DNA of 64,000 nt from Lentisphaerales bacterium. Lineage in GTDB: Bacteria; Verrucomicrobiota; Lentisphaeria; Lentisphaerales; Lentisphaeraceae. The translations under genes were made by a program, and so were the position numbers. The stretch covers positions 59,481-123,480 of the forward strand of contig JAKVBD010000007.1 in the NCBI GenBank assembly GCA_022446985.1, read 5' to 3'. The notes beneath the pieces are model-generated. The model was given only the letters and a program-made list of their open reading frames with translations, had not been told where the DNA came from and did no database searches. This document shows positions 56,657 to 64,000 of the stretch, in pieces. Each line of letters opens with the position of its first letter. The stretch's first letter is position 1.

Positions 56657-57571
56657 ATGGTTGGCGGCATGCGCAAGATTAATTTTAGAAAAGTATATGT
56701 CGAGATCAGCAATAGCTGTAATCTCAAGTGCGATTTTTGCCCGCAATCGTCACTCAAGCGGCCAACTGCCTTTATGGATGAGGAACTCTTTGAGAATCTC
56801 ATTGTCCAGTTGAACCCGCTGACAAATATGATTTGCCTGCATGTAATGGGCGAGCCTCTTTTTCATCCAAGTCTCAAAGGACTTTTGAAAATCTGTGAGA
56901 GAAATGGTATGCCTGTTTCTATTGTCACAAATGGAGTTTTACTCAATAGTGAAATGCAGGAGACTCTTCTTTCTCCGGCTATTTTACAAGTAAACTTTTC
57001 CCTGCAAAGTTTTGAATCCAATTACAAAGGTATGGATAACAAAAGCTACCTGGAAAAGATTTTTCGCTTCACAAAAAAAGCTTTTGAGGCAAATGATGAC
57101 ATTCACATTCACTATCGCTTATGGAATGGTGAAACCCTCCAAGAAGCTCTCAAAAAGAATGAGCTGACCATAAGTCGTATTCAGGAATCTTTCGGTATAC
57201 CGGATGATGTTATAAATAATCTTTCGAGTTTGGGTAACCGCCTCCAAGGCAACTTGTTTTTGAATGTCTCAGAGAATTTTGACTGGCCGACTCTCGATAT
57301 GCCATTTCAAAGTGAAAATGGTCGCTGCAAAGCTTTAAAAAACCAAATTGCCATTCTCAGTGATGGTACGGTAGTTCCTTGCTGCTTTGATTGTGAAGGA
57401 GTGATCAAACTTGGCGATGCTACTAAAGATTCATTGGTAGATATTCTCAACTCAGAGCGTGCTATGAAGATGTTTAAAGGCTTTCAGGCGAATAAATTAG
57501 TTGAAGACCTTTGCCAAAGATGTACTTACATCGATCGCTTTCAAAAACCTAATAATCAGCCTAGGTCTTGA
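56657..57571 (+). CDS. Radical SAM/SPASM protein
   Basis: About 300 residues. The radical SAM cluster motif is CNLKCDFC (CxxxCxxC), preceded by VYVEISNS and followed by VMGEPLFHPSL (SAM-binding GEP) and VSIVTNGVLL. A C-terminal SPASM-type segment (CKALKNQIAILSDGTVVPCC, then CEGVIKLGDATKDSLVDI and LCQRCTYID) has cysteines for auxiliary iron-sulfur clusters. Such proteins modify peptides or sugars; no precursor peptide is visible nearby. ATG 56669 is an alternative start; neither has a strong ribosome site. Confidence 0.88.
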   Translation: MVGGMRKINFRKVYVEISNSCNLKCDFCPQSSLKRPTAFMDEELFENLIVQLNPLTNMICLHVMGEPLFHPSLKGLLKICERNGMPVSIVTNGVLLNSEMQETLLSPAILQVNFSLQSFESNYKGMDNKSYLEKIFRFTKKAFEANDDIHIHYRLWNGETLQEALKKNELTISRIQESFGIPDDVINNLSSLGNRLQGNLFLNVSENFDWPTLDMPFQSENGRCKALKNQIAILSDGTVVPCCFDCEGVIKLGDATKDSLVDILNSERAMKMFKGFQANKLVEDLCQRCTYIDRFQKPNNQPRS

Positions 57572-57615
57572 TTAATTGTTTATACAGGATTTTTTTTGAG
57601 GTATGTTTGGGAAAT

Positions 57616-57647
57616 TTTTTAGACAGGATTAACAAGATCAACAAGAT
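57616..57647 (+). repeat. Terminal inverted repeat of a GxxExxY unit, left
   Basis: A 32-bp arm starting TTTTTAGACAGGATTAACAA. It matches the reverse complement of 58059-58090 at 30 of 32 positions. It lies three bases beyond the stop of the GxxExxY gene. Confidence 0.88.
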
Positions 57648-57650
57648 TTT

Positions 57651-58025
57651 TTAATTACGTTTGTATTGTCTAAATTTTCGTTTAAAGCCTATTTTGGAAC
57701 CAAAATTTATAAGTAAGCCATTATCAATTCCAGTAGCATTTAAGTAATTCACAAGTTGAACCTCATGTGCAGAATTAAGTGTATGAACTGCTTTCAATTC
57801 AAGGATTAGTCTATTATCAACTAGAATATCAGCATAGAAGTCGCCTACACTATGCCCTTCATAGATAACATTTATTGGCTCTTGAGAAGATGCTTTAATA
57901 CCATTTCTAGCTAATTCAATCATTAGACTTTTCTCATAAACTGATTCTAAAAATCCAAAACCTAGAGTGTTGTATACTTTGAATGCAGATCCAATAACTG
58001 ATTGTGTTAATTCATCGATAACCAT
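57651..58025 (-). CDS. GxxExxY-family protein within a 475-bp inverted-repeat unit
   Basis: The 124-residue protein has GFLESVY near residue 24 and GDFYADILVDNRLILELKA, the same D...ELK core as its close paralogue at 21342-21722. It fills a unit of 475 bp (57616-58090) bounded by 30/32 matching inverted repeats, with no transposase of its own. The compact repeat-gene-repeat layout suggests a non-autonomous or self-propagating mobile unit. Confidence 0.88.
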   Translation of the reverse strand: MVIDELTQSVIGSAFKVYNTLGFGFLESVYEKSLMIELARNGIKASSQEPINVIYEGHSVGDFYADILVDNRLILELKAVHTLNSAHEVQLVNYLNATGIDNGLLINFGSKIGFKRKFRQYKRN

Positions 58026-58058
58026 TTTTTGCCCTAAATATTTAACTTCCCCAAATAT

Positions 58059-58090
58059 ATCTTGTAAATCTTGTTAATCCTGTCTAAAAA
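58059..58090 (-). repeat. Terminal inverted repeat of a GxxExxY unit, right
   Basis: Reverse-complement partner of 57616-57647 (two mismatches). It ends in CCTGTCTAAAAA. Confidence 0.88.
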
Positions 58091-58179
58091 TTATTTTCTC
58101 ATTCAGTTAAATGGTCATAGAATTTCTATTTCCATGAGAGTAAAATCATAGAAAATGAATTTCTAATGCAGGCTAGCTT

Positions 58180-59568
58180 ATGTCGGAAAAAGTCCTTTTA
58201 AAAAATTTACAAGATAAACACATCGCTGAGTCAGTTATCATACAAGGCTGGGTAAGAACCCGTCGTGATTCTAAAGGTGGCTTTTCATTTATCGAACTGA
58301 ATGATGGTTCCAAGCAAAAAGGACTGCAGGTTGTTGCTGATAATACACTAAAAAATTACGATGAGATCACTAAACTTCACACTGGTGCTTCCCTTGCTAT
58401 TAAGGGAAAAATTGTTGAGTCTCCAGGAAAAGGTCAGAAGTACGAAATGCAGGCCGAGGAGGTCACCATTTATGGAAATACAGATGAAAGTTATCCACTG
58501 CAGAAAGGTCGAATTTCCTTTGAGAAACTTCGTGAAGTAGCTCACTTACGTCCAAGAACAAATGCTATTGGCGCTGTTGCACGTGTCCGCAGTGCTCTTT
58601 CTATGGCGACGCACAAATTCTTTCAGGAAAATGATTTTTTAAACCTGCATACTCCGATCATTACGGCATCTGACTGTGAAGGAGCAGGTGAGATGTTCCA
58701 GGTAACGACTTTAGACTTAAATAAGCCACCGAAAACTGATAAAGGTGAAATCGACTACAAAAAAGATTTCTTTGGTCGTAAAGCTCATTTGACTGTCAGT
58801 GGTCAGCTCAATGGTGAGACCTATGCCTGTGCTCTTGGACGTATTTATACATTTGGTCCGACATTCAGAGCAGAAAACTCAAATACTTCTCGTCACTTGG
58901 CTGAATTCTGGATGGTAGAGCCAGAAGCGGCTTTCTTTGATCTGGATGACGATGCCGCTTTGGCTGAAGCATATCTCAAATACTGTTTTAATTACGTTCT
59001 CGACAATTGTCTGGAGGATATCGAATTCTTTAACCTTAGAGCTGATAAAACTGTTCTAGAGCGCTTACAGACGCTTTCTAAAGCCGAGTTTACCAAGATC
59101 ACTTATACCGAAGCTGTAAAGCTCTTGGAAAAGGCTCCTAAGAAATTTGAGTTCCCGGTTAAGTGGGGCATTGATCTGCAGTCTGAACACGAGCGCTACT
59201 TAACTGAAGAAATCTTCAAACAGCCGGTAACAATCACTGATTATCCACGTGAAATCAAAGCTTTCTACATGAAACTTAACGATGACGAAAAGACTGTAAG
59301 AGCTATGGATGTCCTCTGTCCACAAATCGGTGAAATTATCGGTGGTTCTCAGCGTGAAGATAATCTTGGTCTTCTTGAACAGCGCATCCGCGATATCGAT
59401 ATGGATCCGGAAGATTACTGGTGGTATACAGACTTGCGTAAATTTGGCAATGTTCCTCACGCCGGCTTTGGTTTGGGTTTTGAAAGACTGGTTCAGTTCT
59501 GTACAGGTATGGCGAATATCCGCGATGTAATCCCATTCCCAAGAACACCGAGAAATGCTGATTTCTAA
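58180..59568 (+). CDS. asnS: Asparaginyl-tRNA synthetase
   Basis: The 462-residue class IIb synthetase has an N-terminal OB-fold anticodon-binding domain ([20 protein letters not shown]) and the catalytic core with [58 protein letters not shown] (motif 2) and [29 protein letters not shown] (motif 3). The Asn-type signature and closing RTPRNADF distinguish it from AspRS. It stands as a single gene after the GxxExxY unit. Confidence 0.98.
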   Translation: MSEKVLLKNLQDKHIAESVIIQGWVRTRRDSKGGFSFIELNDGSKQKGLQVVADNTLKNYDEITKLHTGASLAIKGKIVESPGKGQKYEMQAEEVTIYGNTDESYPLQKGRISFEKLREVAHLRPRTNAIGAVARVRSALSMATHKFFQENDFLNLHTPIITASDCEGAGEMFQVTTLDLNKPPKTDKGEIDYKKDFFGRKAHLTVSGQLNGETYACALGRIYTFGPTFRAENSNTSRHLAEFWMVEPEAAFFDLDDDAALAEAYLKYCFNYVLDNCLEDIEFFNLRADKTVLERLQTLSKAEFTKITYTEAVKLLEKAPKKFEFPVKWGIDLQSEHERYLTEEIFKQPVTITDYPREIKAFYMKLNDDEKTVRAMDVLCPQIGEIIGGSQREDNLGLLEQRIRDIDMDPEDYWWYTDLRKFGNVPHAGFGLGFERLVQFCTGMANIRDVIPFPRTPRNADF

Positions 59569-59579
59569 TTAGGGAATTT

Positions 59580-59612
59580 TTCGACAGGATTTACAGGAAG
59601 GACAGGACTTTT
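59580..59612 (+). repeat. Solo 'GACAGGATTTACAGGA' repeat remnant
   Basis: TCGACAGGATTTACAGGAAG followed by GACAGGAC and a T-run, of the same family as the ends of the GxxExxY units, but with no associated gene. Confidence 0.6.
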
Positions 59613-59651
59613 TAAGCTGGGCGCGTCGCAATCTTTGCGGCAATAATACTT

Positions 59652-61673
59652 TTACCGGCGAGCAGTTGGTGAACCCAGAATAGTTACATTAATTGAAGCT
59701 GGAATCTTATTCTGCTCTCTTTTGGTGTATTGACCTTCAGCAACTATCAGTTCTTTGAGTGAGCTAAGGTTTTCCAGGTCTTTTAAGTTTCTCATCTTGT
59801 TTTGGCTTAGATCCAGTTTTTCAAGGGAATGAAGCCCGGCGAGTTGATCTGGATCCATAACTTGGGTATTTACAAGTTTTAGCGATTTTAAAGGTAAATA
59901 CCTGAGTAAGGATTTGGCCGAACCAAAGCTGTCCGGAAGCTTTAACTGCGTTAAGTTTTGACCTTTCAAAGTCAGGAATTGAGTCTTTTTCTCCAACTTA
60001 AATTCATAATGTTTGAAACCATTCACAGCATTTAAAACGGTCTTTACAGATTCAGTGTAGTCTGCTTTTTTTAGGCGATTTCTTTGGTCCCATTCAATCA
60101 TTCTTTCGCTTAGATAATAACGTCGACGAGTATAAGTGATTTCAGAAAGGAGAACATTAAAATCCTCAATAGAAAGGAGCTTATTATCATTCTCCTTCAT
60201 TTTGGAAAATTTTTGACTGATCGGCACCAGGTCTTCCTGATCGAAGGGCTCTTCGGCAAATATGGCATTCGCTTTATGAAAGTTTTGAATCATAAAATAT
60301 TGATGGCCGATTAAGCCATGAGCCAGCTTATTTCCCGGATCGAGCTGAACTGATTTCTGCAAACCGTCGATAGCTTGTTTTATAAAGCGTTTAGGATCGT
60401 GAAAAAACAATTGATATCGAAAGGCATCAGTGCTTTGCTCAAGGTCATCAGACCATTGTTTACGAGCTTGTGTTAAACTCTTTTTCTCTTCTTTATACAG
60501 AGCTAAAGCTTCATCGGCATCTTTTTTGGCAATGATAGCTTCATCACGGCTTTTGGTCAGTTGCAAAATAAAGAAAAAACTAAGACCGATTATCAGAGTA
60601 AGACTGACGATAGTTAAATTGCAGATAGCTTTGTGCCTTTGCCAGAATAGTTGAGCCTGTTTCAAAAAGCCGGCATCTTCAGCTTCAGTGGCATACCCTG
60701 AGAGATGCTTTTGTACTTCTGAACTTAACTCTTGAACTGACTGGTAGCGCTCTGAGGCATTTATATTCATCGCTTTGTAAGCTACAGCACTCAAGGCTTT
60801 AGGGATTTCTTTATTTGGAAACCTTTCATCTGCTTTTGAAATCTGACCGGCTTTAGTCTTGTTTATTTTTTCTTCTGTTGAACCAGAGATGGGAATTTCG
60901 TCAGTAAGTACTGAGTAAAGAATGCAGCCTAGTGAATAAATGTCAGTTTGTTTATTTTTTGCTAAATCGGCATCGATTTGTTCTGGTGCCATATATCCGG
61001 GAGTGCCCTTTATATGTCCTGCCAGAGTCATGTCGTTTAACATATCTGAATCAAACAGGGCCGAGTCCAGAGTATCTTCGGCATCGCCAATAATTTTACC
61101 CAGGCCCCAGTCACAAACGAGAACTTCACCAAAGTTACCGATTTGAATGTTAGCCGGTTTTAGGTCGAGGTGAATGACTTCTTTAAAATGAGCAAAGGCA
61201 ATAGCATCACAGATTTTCAGGAAAACTTCGAGAAGGTCATTACGCGAAAAGCTTTGTAAGTATTCGCTATTTCTTTCTTTCCTCTCAGCCAGAATATCTT
61301 CTAGAGATCCGCCATTTTTGAGCTCCATGGTGAAGTAGGGCTCGGTATCGTTGATTATACCGATGTCATGAACCGTCATGATGTTTGGGTGAACCAGTTT
61401 AGCGGTCAGGCGTGCTTCACGGATAAAAGAATCGTAGTGGTTTTTCGGAGCATTTTCATGCAGCTTAGCTAACGCGACAAAACGTTCTGCTCTGGTATCG
61501 AAAACTTTAAAGATCCGCTTCATGCCACCGGCAATAAGAAACTCTTCTTGACTGTAGCGCTCAGATAGATTTTGAAGAGAAGAAAATAAAGGACTTTCAT
61601 CGATACCTTCACCACTAAAGGCATCATCAAAAAGGTTTAAAAGATTCTCCGATTCTTTATCTTCTGCACTCAA
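59652..61673 (-). CDS. Membrane Ser/Thr protein kinase with C-terminal leucine-rich repeats
   Basis: The 673-residue protein has a Hanks-type kinase domain (about 40-335): FVALAKLH with Lys70, HLDLKPAN (168-175; Leu replaces the HRD arginine), DWG (188-190) for DFG, and GYMAPEQ. A membrane segment near 350-372 (VSLTLIIGLSFFFILQL) is followed by a coiled coil, a TPR-like QKSVQLDPGNKLAHGLIGHQY and leucine-rich repeats (LKSLKLVNTQVM, LHSLEKLDLSQNKMRNLKDLENLSSL). It starts at TTG 61673, overlapping the sigma-factor stop by four bases. Such sigma-kinase pairs suggest that the kinase controls the sigma factor in response to a periplasmic signal; this is inference. Confidence 0.9.
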   Translation of the reverse strand: MSAEDKESENLLNLFDDAFSGEGIDESPLFSSLQNLSERYSQEEFLIAGGMKRIFKVFDTRAERFVALAKLHENAPKNHYDSFIREARLTAKLVHPNIMTVHDIGIINDTEPYFTMELKNGGSLEDILAERKERNSEYLQSFSRNDLLEVFLKICDAIAFAHFKEVIHLDLKPANIQIGNFGEVLVCDWGLGKIIGDAEDTLDSALFDSDMLNDMTLAGHIKGTPGYMAPEQIDADLAKNKQTDIYSLGCILYSVLTDEIPISGSTEEKINKTKAGQISKADERFPNKEIPKALSAVAYKAMNINASERYQSVQELSSEVQKHLSGYATEAEDAGFLKQAQLFWQRHKAICNLTIVSLTLIIGLSFFFILQLTKSRDEAIIAKKDADEALALYKEEKKSLTQARKQWSDDLEQSTDAFRYQLFFHDPKRFIKQAIDGLQKSVQLDPGNKLAHGLIGHQYFMIQNFHKANAIFAEEPFDQEDLVPISQKFSKMKENDNKLLSIEDFNVLLSEITYTRRRYYLSERMIEWDQRNRLKKADYTESVKTVLNAVNGFKHYEFKLEKKTQFLTLKGQNLTQLKLPDSFGSAKSLLRYLPLKSLKLVNTQVMDPDQLAGLHSLEKLDLSQNKMRNLKDLENLSSLKELIVAEGQYTKREQNKIPASINVTILGSPTARR

Positions 61674-62260
61674 AACTGTAGTTCTCGCGATAAGTGCCTG
61701 ACTTCCTCGACAAAGCGAAGTTTAACGCGATTGCGCAGCGTATAAAGTGAATCTTTTTGAATGTCAAGCTTTTGGCAGATCTCATCTGCCGGGACTTCTT
61801 GTAAGGTCATGCGAAAGGCTTCGACGGCTTTGCCCGAAAAGATCTTTTGAATGTTTTCCATGGCAAGAGAAGTGATATGTGTTTTCCATTCGGTTTCGAT
61901 CACTGACTCAAGTTCAGTTTCATCGCCTTCTTCGAGGAATTGGTAAAAACCGGCTTTTTCTTCGCGCTTGCGACGGCGGCCATCGGATTTATAGAACATT
62001 AGTACAGTATTTCGAATGACGCCGGCCAGCCAGGTGCGGAACTTAGCTTTTTCCGCAGAGTAACCTTCGAGGCTTTGCCAAAGTTTTAAAAGAACTTCCT
62101 GAGTCAGGTCCTGTTGTTCATTTTCGGCAAGATTCATTTTACGGGTGATCATGAGGATAAAGCTGCGATAGTACTCGACAAACTCCTGCCAGGCCTGTTG
62201 GTCATCCTGGTTTTTTGCTCTTTGCAGCAAAGTTTGTTTGGTATGCCATTCGTTGTTCAA
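61670..62260 (-). CDS. ECF-type RNA polymerase sigma factor
   Basis: The 196-residue protein has sigma region 2 (EQQDLTQEVLLKLWQSLEGY and FRTWLAGVIRNTVLMFYKSD, core and -10 binding) and region 4 (AVEAFRMTLQEVPADEICQKLDIQKDSLYTLRNRVKLRF, -35 binding), separated by an acidic linker. The start is TTG 62260, supported by GGAAGGA seven bases upstream. No anti-sigma gene follows; instead the overlapping gene is a membrane Ser/Thr kinase, as in the kinase-associated ECF groups. Confidence 0.92.
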   Translation of the reverse strand: MNNEWHTKQTLLQRAKNQDDQQAWQEFVEYYRSFILMITRKMNLAENEQQDLTQEVLLKLWQSLEGYSAEKAKFRTWLAGVIRNTVLMFYKSDGRRRKREEKAGFYQFLEEGDETELESVIETEWKTHITSLAMENIQKIFSGKAVEAFRMTLQEVPADEICQKLDIQKDSLYTLRNRVKLRFVEEVRHLSRELQF

Positions 62261-62503
62261 GTTTGATTCCTTCCTTGTTCACCGACAATTATATTGCATT
62301 TCTTCTAAAAATACATTTTTTTGTGGTATTCGATGACTTATTAACCTCACTCTTAAACAAATGGTCTCAAAAGTTTGATTTTTTATATAAAGTTACCGTA
62401 ATAAATATTTAACATGATTATTTATTATATAGAGAGAACGAAATTTGTTGTGTAAATGGAAGAGCGATTTTTAGACATTTTTTTAAGAGTCTTCACAGGT
62501 ACT

Positions 62504-62534
62504 GCTCCAGTCATTTCGGCTGGGGTGGTTTTTT
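62504..62534 (+). terminator. Terminator-like hairpin
   Basis: CTCCAGTC and GGCTGGGG pair (two G-T pairs) around ATTTC, followed by TGGTTTTTTAA. No plus-strand gene precedes it, so a short non-coding transcript from the 62.3-62.5 kb region is possible. Otherwise 62261-62500 shows nothing recognisable. Confidence 0.55.
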
Positions 62535-62655
62535 AAATTCGAGTTCACAACACTTTGCTTAGAAAACTTTTATGGTCATGTGAAAGCATGGGATAAGAAA
62601 CAAAATCAATGCAGGTAAACTCGCCTGCCGTTGAGAGACATATATACATATGATT

Positions 62656-62690
62656 CGCCTCGGCTTCCTCAAAGTCGAGGCGTTTCTTTA
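62656..62690 (+). terminator. Terminator-like hairpin
   Basis: CGCCTCG (62656-62662) and CGAGGCG (62676-62682) form a perfect 7-bp stem, followed by TTTCTTTA. Confidence 0.55.
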
Positions 62691-62701
62691 TAAATTTAAA
62701 G

Positions 62702-62728
62702 ACCTCCTGGGTGTGTAAGCCAGGAGGT
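62702..62728. other. Perfect 9-bp hairpin
   Basis: ACCTCCTGG (62702-62710) and CCAGGAGGT (62720-62728). It is the third strong hairpin within 225 bases. No clear T-run follows. Confidence 0.5.
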
Positions 62729-62884
62729 ACTCAGTGTTTTTGTGTCTAAGAGATTTTAATTGGCATTATGAAAATAGGGGGCAGTCCCGAATGGCACTAG
62801 TTTAAGAAGAAAAAACTCAATACACTGCTATATTTATTGACATTATTTTACAATAAATAACAGGCATAAAACAGCATAAATTTC

Positions 62885-63513
62885 ACCCCTTATTTACCTG
62901 GATTCAAAGCCTCTTGCGGCCGCCGGAAATCAACCTTTGAGAAGATTCAAGAACAACTGGCGGCTTGTCGTAAACTTGAAATTCATCACCTTCGCAAACT
63001 CTTTAGTCCGGTTATGTCGATAGATCTTTTAGAGAAAAGAAAAAGAGTGACCAACTCATCCCAACGTGAACGTATTTATACACCAGATGTGACATTTTGG
63101 GCTTTCCTCGTCCAAGTGCTTTGGCAAAATGCCAGTTGCGCGGAAGCGGTAAAAGCAGTTCAGACATGGTTTTATGACGCTGACTCAGGACGCCAAATCA
63201 GCTCAAATACAGCATCTTATGCCGCAGCACGTCTTCGTGTAAGCTACTTCAAGTTATTGGCATTTTTTCATTTTATCACCCAAAAAGCAACAGTCATCTC
63301 TCCTGAAAACCTCTGGTATGGGAGGAGATTTAAAAAAATTGACGGCACCTCTTTTCAGTTGGATGATACCGAGGAAAATCAGCAATAATTCCCCCAACCT
63401 AAAACACAGAAAAAAGGTCGCGGATTCCCACGTTGTCAGGTACAAGGCTTAGTTTGTTTGGCAACTGGACTTTTGCTTGATACACTCCGACAGAAACCAC
63501 AAGCAACTATTAA
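62885..63513 (+). pseudogene. IS4-family transposase remnant
   Basis: One frame reads PGFKASCGRRKSTFEKIQEQ, then KLEIHHLRKLFSPVMSIDLL, VTFWAFLVQVLWQNASCAEA and FKKIDGTSFQLDDTEENQ before a stop at about 63386. Past that stop the same frame continues FPQPKTQKKGRGFPRCQVQG and LVCLATGLLLDTLRQKPQ to a second stop. DG(S/T)S..L.D(T).EN....P.....G.GFP is the N-terminal DDE region of IS4-type transposases. The rest of the catalytic domain is missing. A possible left end of the element lies near 62776 (GGGGGCAGTCCCGAATGG). Confidence 0.8.
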
Positions 63514-63639
63514 ATAATAGTTTAAAGTCAGAAGTGTTCGGCAAGTAATCTAAGTTTTAGTCAATAGTCATAATTTTTATGAATCGTCTTTGGTCAGCTA
63601 TTTTTGCTTGCAGGAGGTGGCGCTCGATACCATATGACA

Positions 63640-64000
63640 ATGTAGAAATTTCATTAAACGCCTTGAGGAAATCCTGCCTAAAGTCAAGCAGCATTGTAGC
63701 GTGATTCAATCTATGCTAATTGATGAGTACTTTTCTCGATTTACAGATAAAGTTTTGATGCTTGAACATCGCTTTACAATGGCTCCGTAAAACTATGATG
63801 TGAAGACGGCATGTAAAATTTACAGTATGGGCGATGATGATGCAGTATTTATAAAAAGGGCGCTCGTGAAACTGTATTCGGCTATCGACCAGGTTTTACT
63901 TTCAGTGCAAGTGGATTTCTAAGCGCTTTTACTTTAGAGACTGGGAATACCAGTGATAGTAAAGCATTTATAAAATGTCTTGAAAAAAGTGAACAAATGA
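63640..64000 (+). pseudogene. Second transposase remnant, running off the window
   Basis: Frames read FIKRLEEILPKVKQHCSVIQ and SMLIDEYFSRFTDKVLML up to a stop near 63788. After a frame change, KGARETVFGYRPGFTFSASG and FLSAFTLETGNTSDSKAFIK follow, the latter resembling the GY.P....GF......GN..DS block of DDE transposases. The family (possibly ISNCY-like) is uncertain. At least one stop and one shift are present, so it is inactive in this part. Confidence 0.55.

Overview
The window looks like chromosomal DNA of a Lentisphaera-like bacterium (Lentisphaerae, PVC superphylum). The evidence is the mix of a Tat-exported DUF1501 protein paired with a DUF1549/DUF1553 cytochrome-type protein, a prepilin-type (LLELVVVIAVLGIL) secreted protein with a C-terminal H..DG motif, a sialate O-acetylesterase-type SGNH esterase, an ECF sigma factor fused operonically to a membrane Ser/Thr kinase, several GxxExxY proteins, and a low GC content (roughly 40%). 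Essential genes (ispD, mreB, plsY, gpsA, murA, tolB, xerD, mnmG, alaS, asnS) argue against a plasmid.

Layout. 1-6.4 kb: histidine-degradation genes (hutU start, divergent hutG-hutI, then hutF), interrupted between hutI and hutF by a 3 kb block that lies between two exact 20-bp direct repeats. 6.4-10.3 kb: an unrecognised Lys-tailed protein, an AT-rich region with spaced AAACTA boxes, then a small winged-helix protein and a tubulin/FtsZ-superfamily GTPase, i.e. a TubR-TubZ-like partition pair with a centromere-like array. 10.4-21.1 kb: two exported TPR proteins, ispD, and an envelope operon mreB-plsY-gpsA-ydjY-like-murA; the MurA has Asp where the fosfomycin-target Cys normally sits. 21.3-31.2 kb: a GxxExxY unit, an alpha/beta hydrolase and HAD phosphatase, tolB-xerD, an SDR/SRPBCC protein with an SRAP/HMCES protein, and the DUF1501/DUF1549 pair. 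31.4-42.8 kb: an Lnt-like membrane protein that lacks most of its catalytic domain, mnmG, a 1.3 kb AT-rich gap, a sigma-54 activator homologue whose ATPase motifs are gone, a glycosyltransferase, a TonB-dependent receptor and an OlsF-like fused acyltransferase. 43-50 kb: a coiled-coil protein, a BaiN-like flavoprotein, a lipoprotein pseudogene, a candidate replication origin, DUF3228, AlkC, a frameshifted HDOD protein, ApaG and MYG1. 50-62.3 kb: pseudopilin-like protein, esterase, alaS with a long inverted repeat in its leader, GxxExxY units, a radical-SAM protein, asnS, and the ECF sigma-kinase pair. 62.3-64 kb: hairpins and broken transposase genes.

The most interesting reading joins two regions. 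At 45.4-45.7 kb an AT-rich stretch carries a perfect DnaA box, three near-boxes and a TAA-triplet run, and the strand bias of G over C appears to change sign there. If this is oriC, the TubR-TubZ-like pair with its box array lies about 36 kb away, the distance at which chromosomal parABS systems usually sit; no parA or parB is visible here. A tubulin-type (type III) partition system serving a bacterial chromosome would be unusual. This is inference from motifs and position only. All family assignments come from reading motifs by eye, without database searches.
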